Assembly: GCA_934462885.1 (NCBI GenBank) | Contig: CAKSJC010000003.1 | Location: 1 to 31,267 of the forward strand | DNA length: 31,267 bases | From: an uncultured Eubacteriales bacterium | Lineage (GTDB): Bacteria > Bacillota > Clostridia > Oscillospirales > CAG-272 | Direction of reading: 5' to 3' | In this document: positions 31,176 through 31,267 of the stretch, piece after piece | Layout of the letters: each line of letters begins with the position of its first letter | How positions within the stretch are numbered: position 1 is the first letter of the stretch | Made by a program: the position numbers and the translations under genes | The notes under the pieces: model-generated | The model's database searches: none | What the model was told of the DNA's origin: nothing | Seen by the model: only the letters and a program-made list of their open reading frames with translations

Positions 31176-31208
31176 AAGAACTCCGCAAACACGGTTTGCG
31201 GAGTTCTT
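31176..31208. terminator. Intrinsic terminator after the pseudouridine synthase gene
   Basis: AAGAACTCCGCAAA (31176-31189) pairs perfectly with TTTGCGGAGTTCTT (31195-31208), 14 base pairs and a five-base loop. The T run after it is broken. The remaining bases to 31267 show no start of a recognisable gene. Confidence 0.75.
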
Positions 31209-31267
31209 GCGTTTTGTGAAAGCAAATTCTGTGCCCGAACACATTTTGACCTCGTACACGCTCACAA

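Noticed and set aside
31209..31267. Start or end of another gene at the right edge
   Set aside because: Short open readings exist on the minus strand, but nothing distinguishes them from chance in about 60 bases.

Overview
This window looks like chromosomal DNA from an anaerobic Gram-positive bacterium, most likely a gut-type member of the Clostridia. The reasons are lipoprotein signal peptides on the solute-binding proteins, strong Shine-Dalgarno sites, clear TTGACA/TATAAT promoters, a BMP-type nucleoside ABC operon, AzlCD, and a two-domain [4Fe-4S] acyl-CoA dehydratase activase. No prophage, insertion sequence, tRNA, rRNA or CRISPR array was seen. The species assignment is inference.

Layout. 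1-5.8 kb: the 3' end of an unidentified gene, then an AI-2E/PerM-type membrane protein (-), a small four-helix membrane protein (+), an MFS transporter (-), an acyltransferase-fold protein whose usual active-site His is a Glu (-), and a DUF1643 protein (+). 5.9-12.1 kb: a minus-strand operon reading xpt, a BMP-family binding lipoprotein, a tandem ATPase and two permeases. It pairs xanthine phosphoribosyltransferase with a probable purine-nucleoside importer. A structured spacer of about 390 bases containing 21-base tandem repeats lies between the lipoprotein and ATPase genes. 12.5-15.2 kb: comM/yifB followed by azlC and azlD, all minus strand. 15.5-18.2 kb: a polar amino-acid ABC importer (binding protein, permease, ATPase) under a strong promoter. 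18.5-22.9 kb: a two-gene version of the large activase/dehydratase-like protein that is usually a single chain in Firmicutes. 23.2-26.3 kb: galactokinase-like GHMP kinase, a small membrane protein, rlmH and a SecB-like protein. 26.5-31.2 kb: a divergent GyrB/ParE-type topoisomerase subunit with no A subunit beside it, a zinc-ribbon membrane protein with Pro/Ala repeats, an SGNH hydrolase, and an RluA-family pseudouridine synthase.

How the parts relate. The two ABC operons share a design in which the binding-protein gene comes first and is separated from the transporter genes by a hairpin, probably to give excess binding protein. The noncoding DNA carries two recurring signals: a GATAC-containing terminator hairpin seen three times, and a pair of diverged palindromic elements in the leaders of two unrelated genes. 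No wholly new multi-gene system is evident. The items most worth a second look are the split activase, the His-less acyltransferase-like protein, the orphan divergent topoisomerase subunit, the SecB-like protein and the repeat families.
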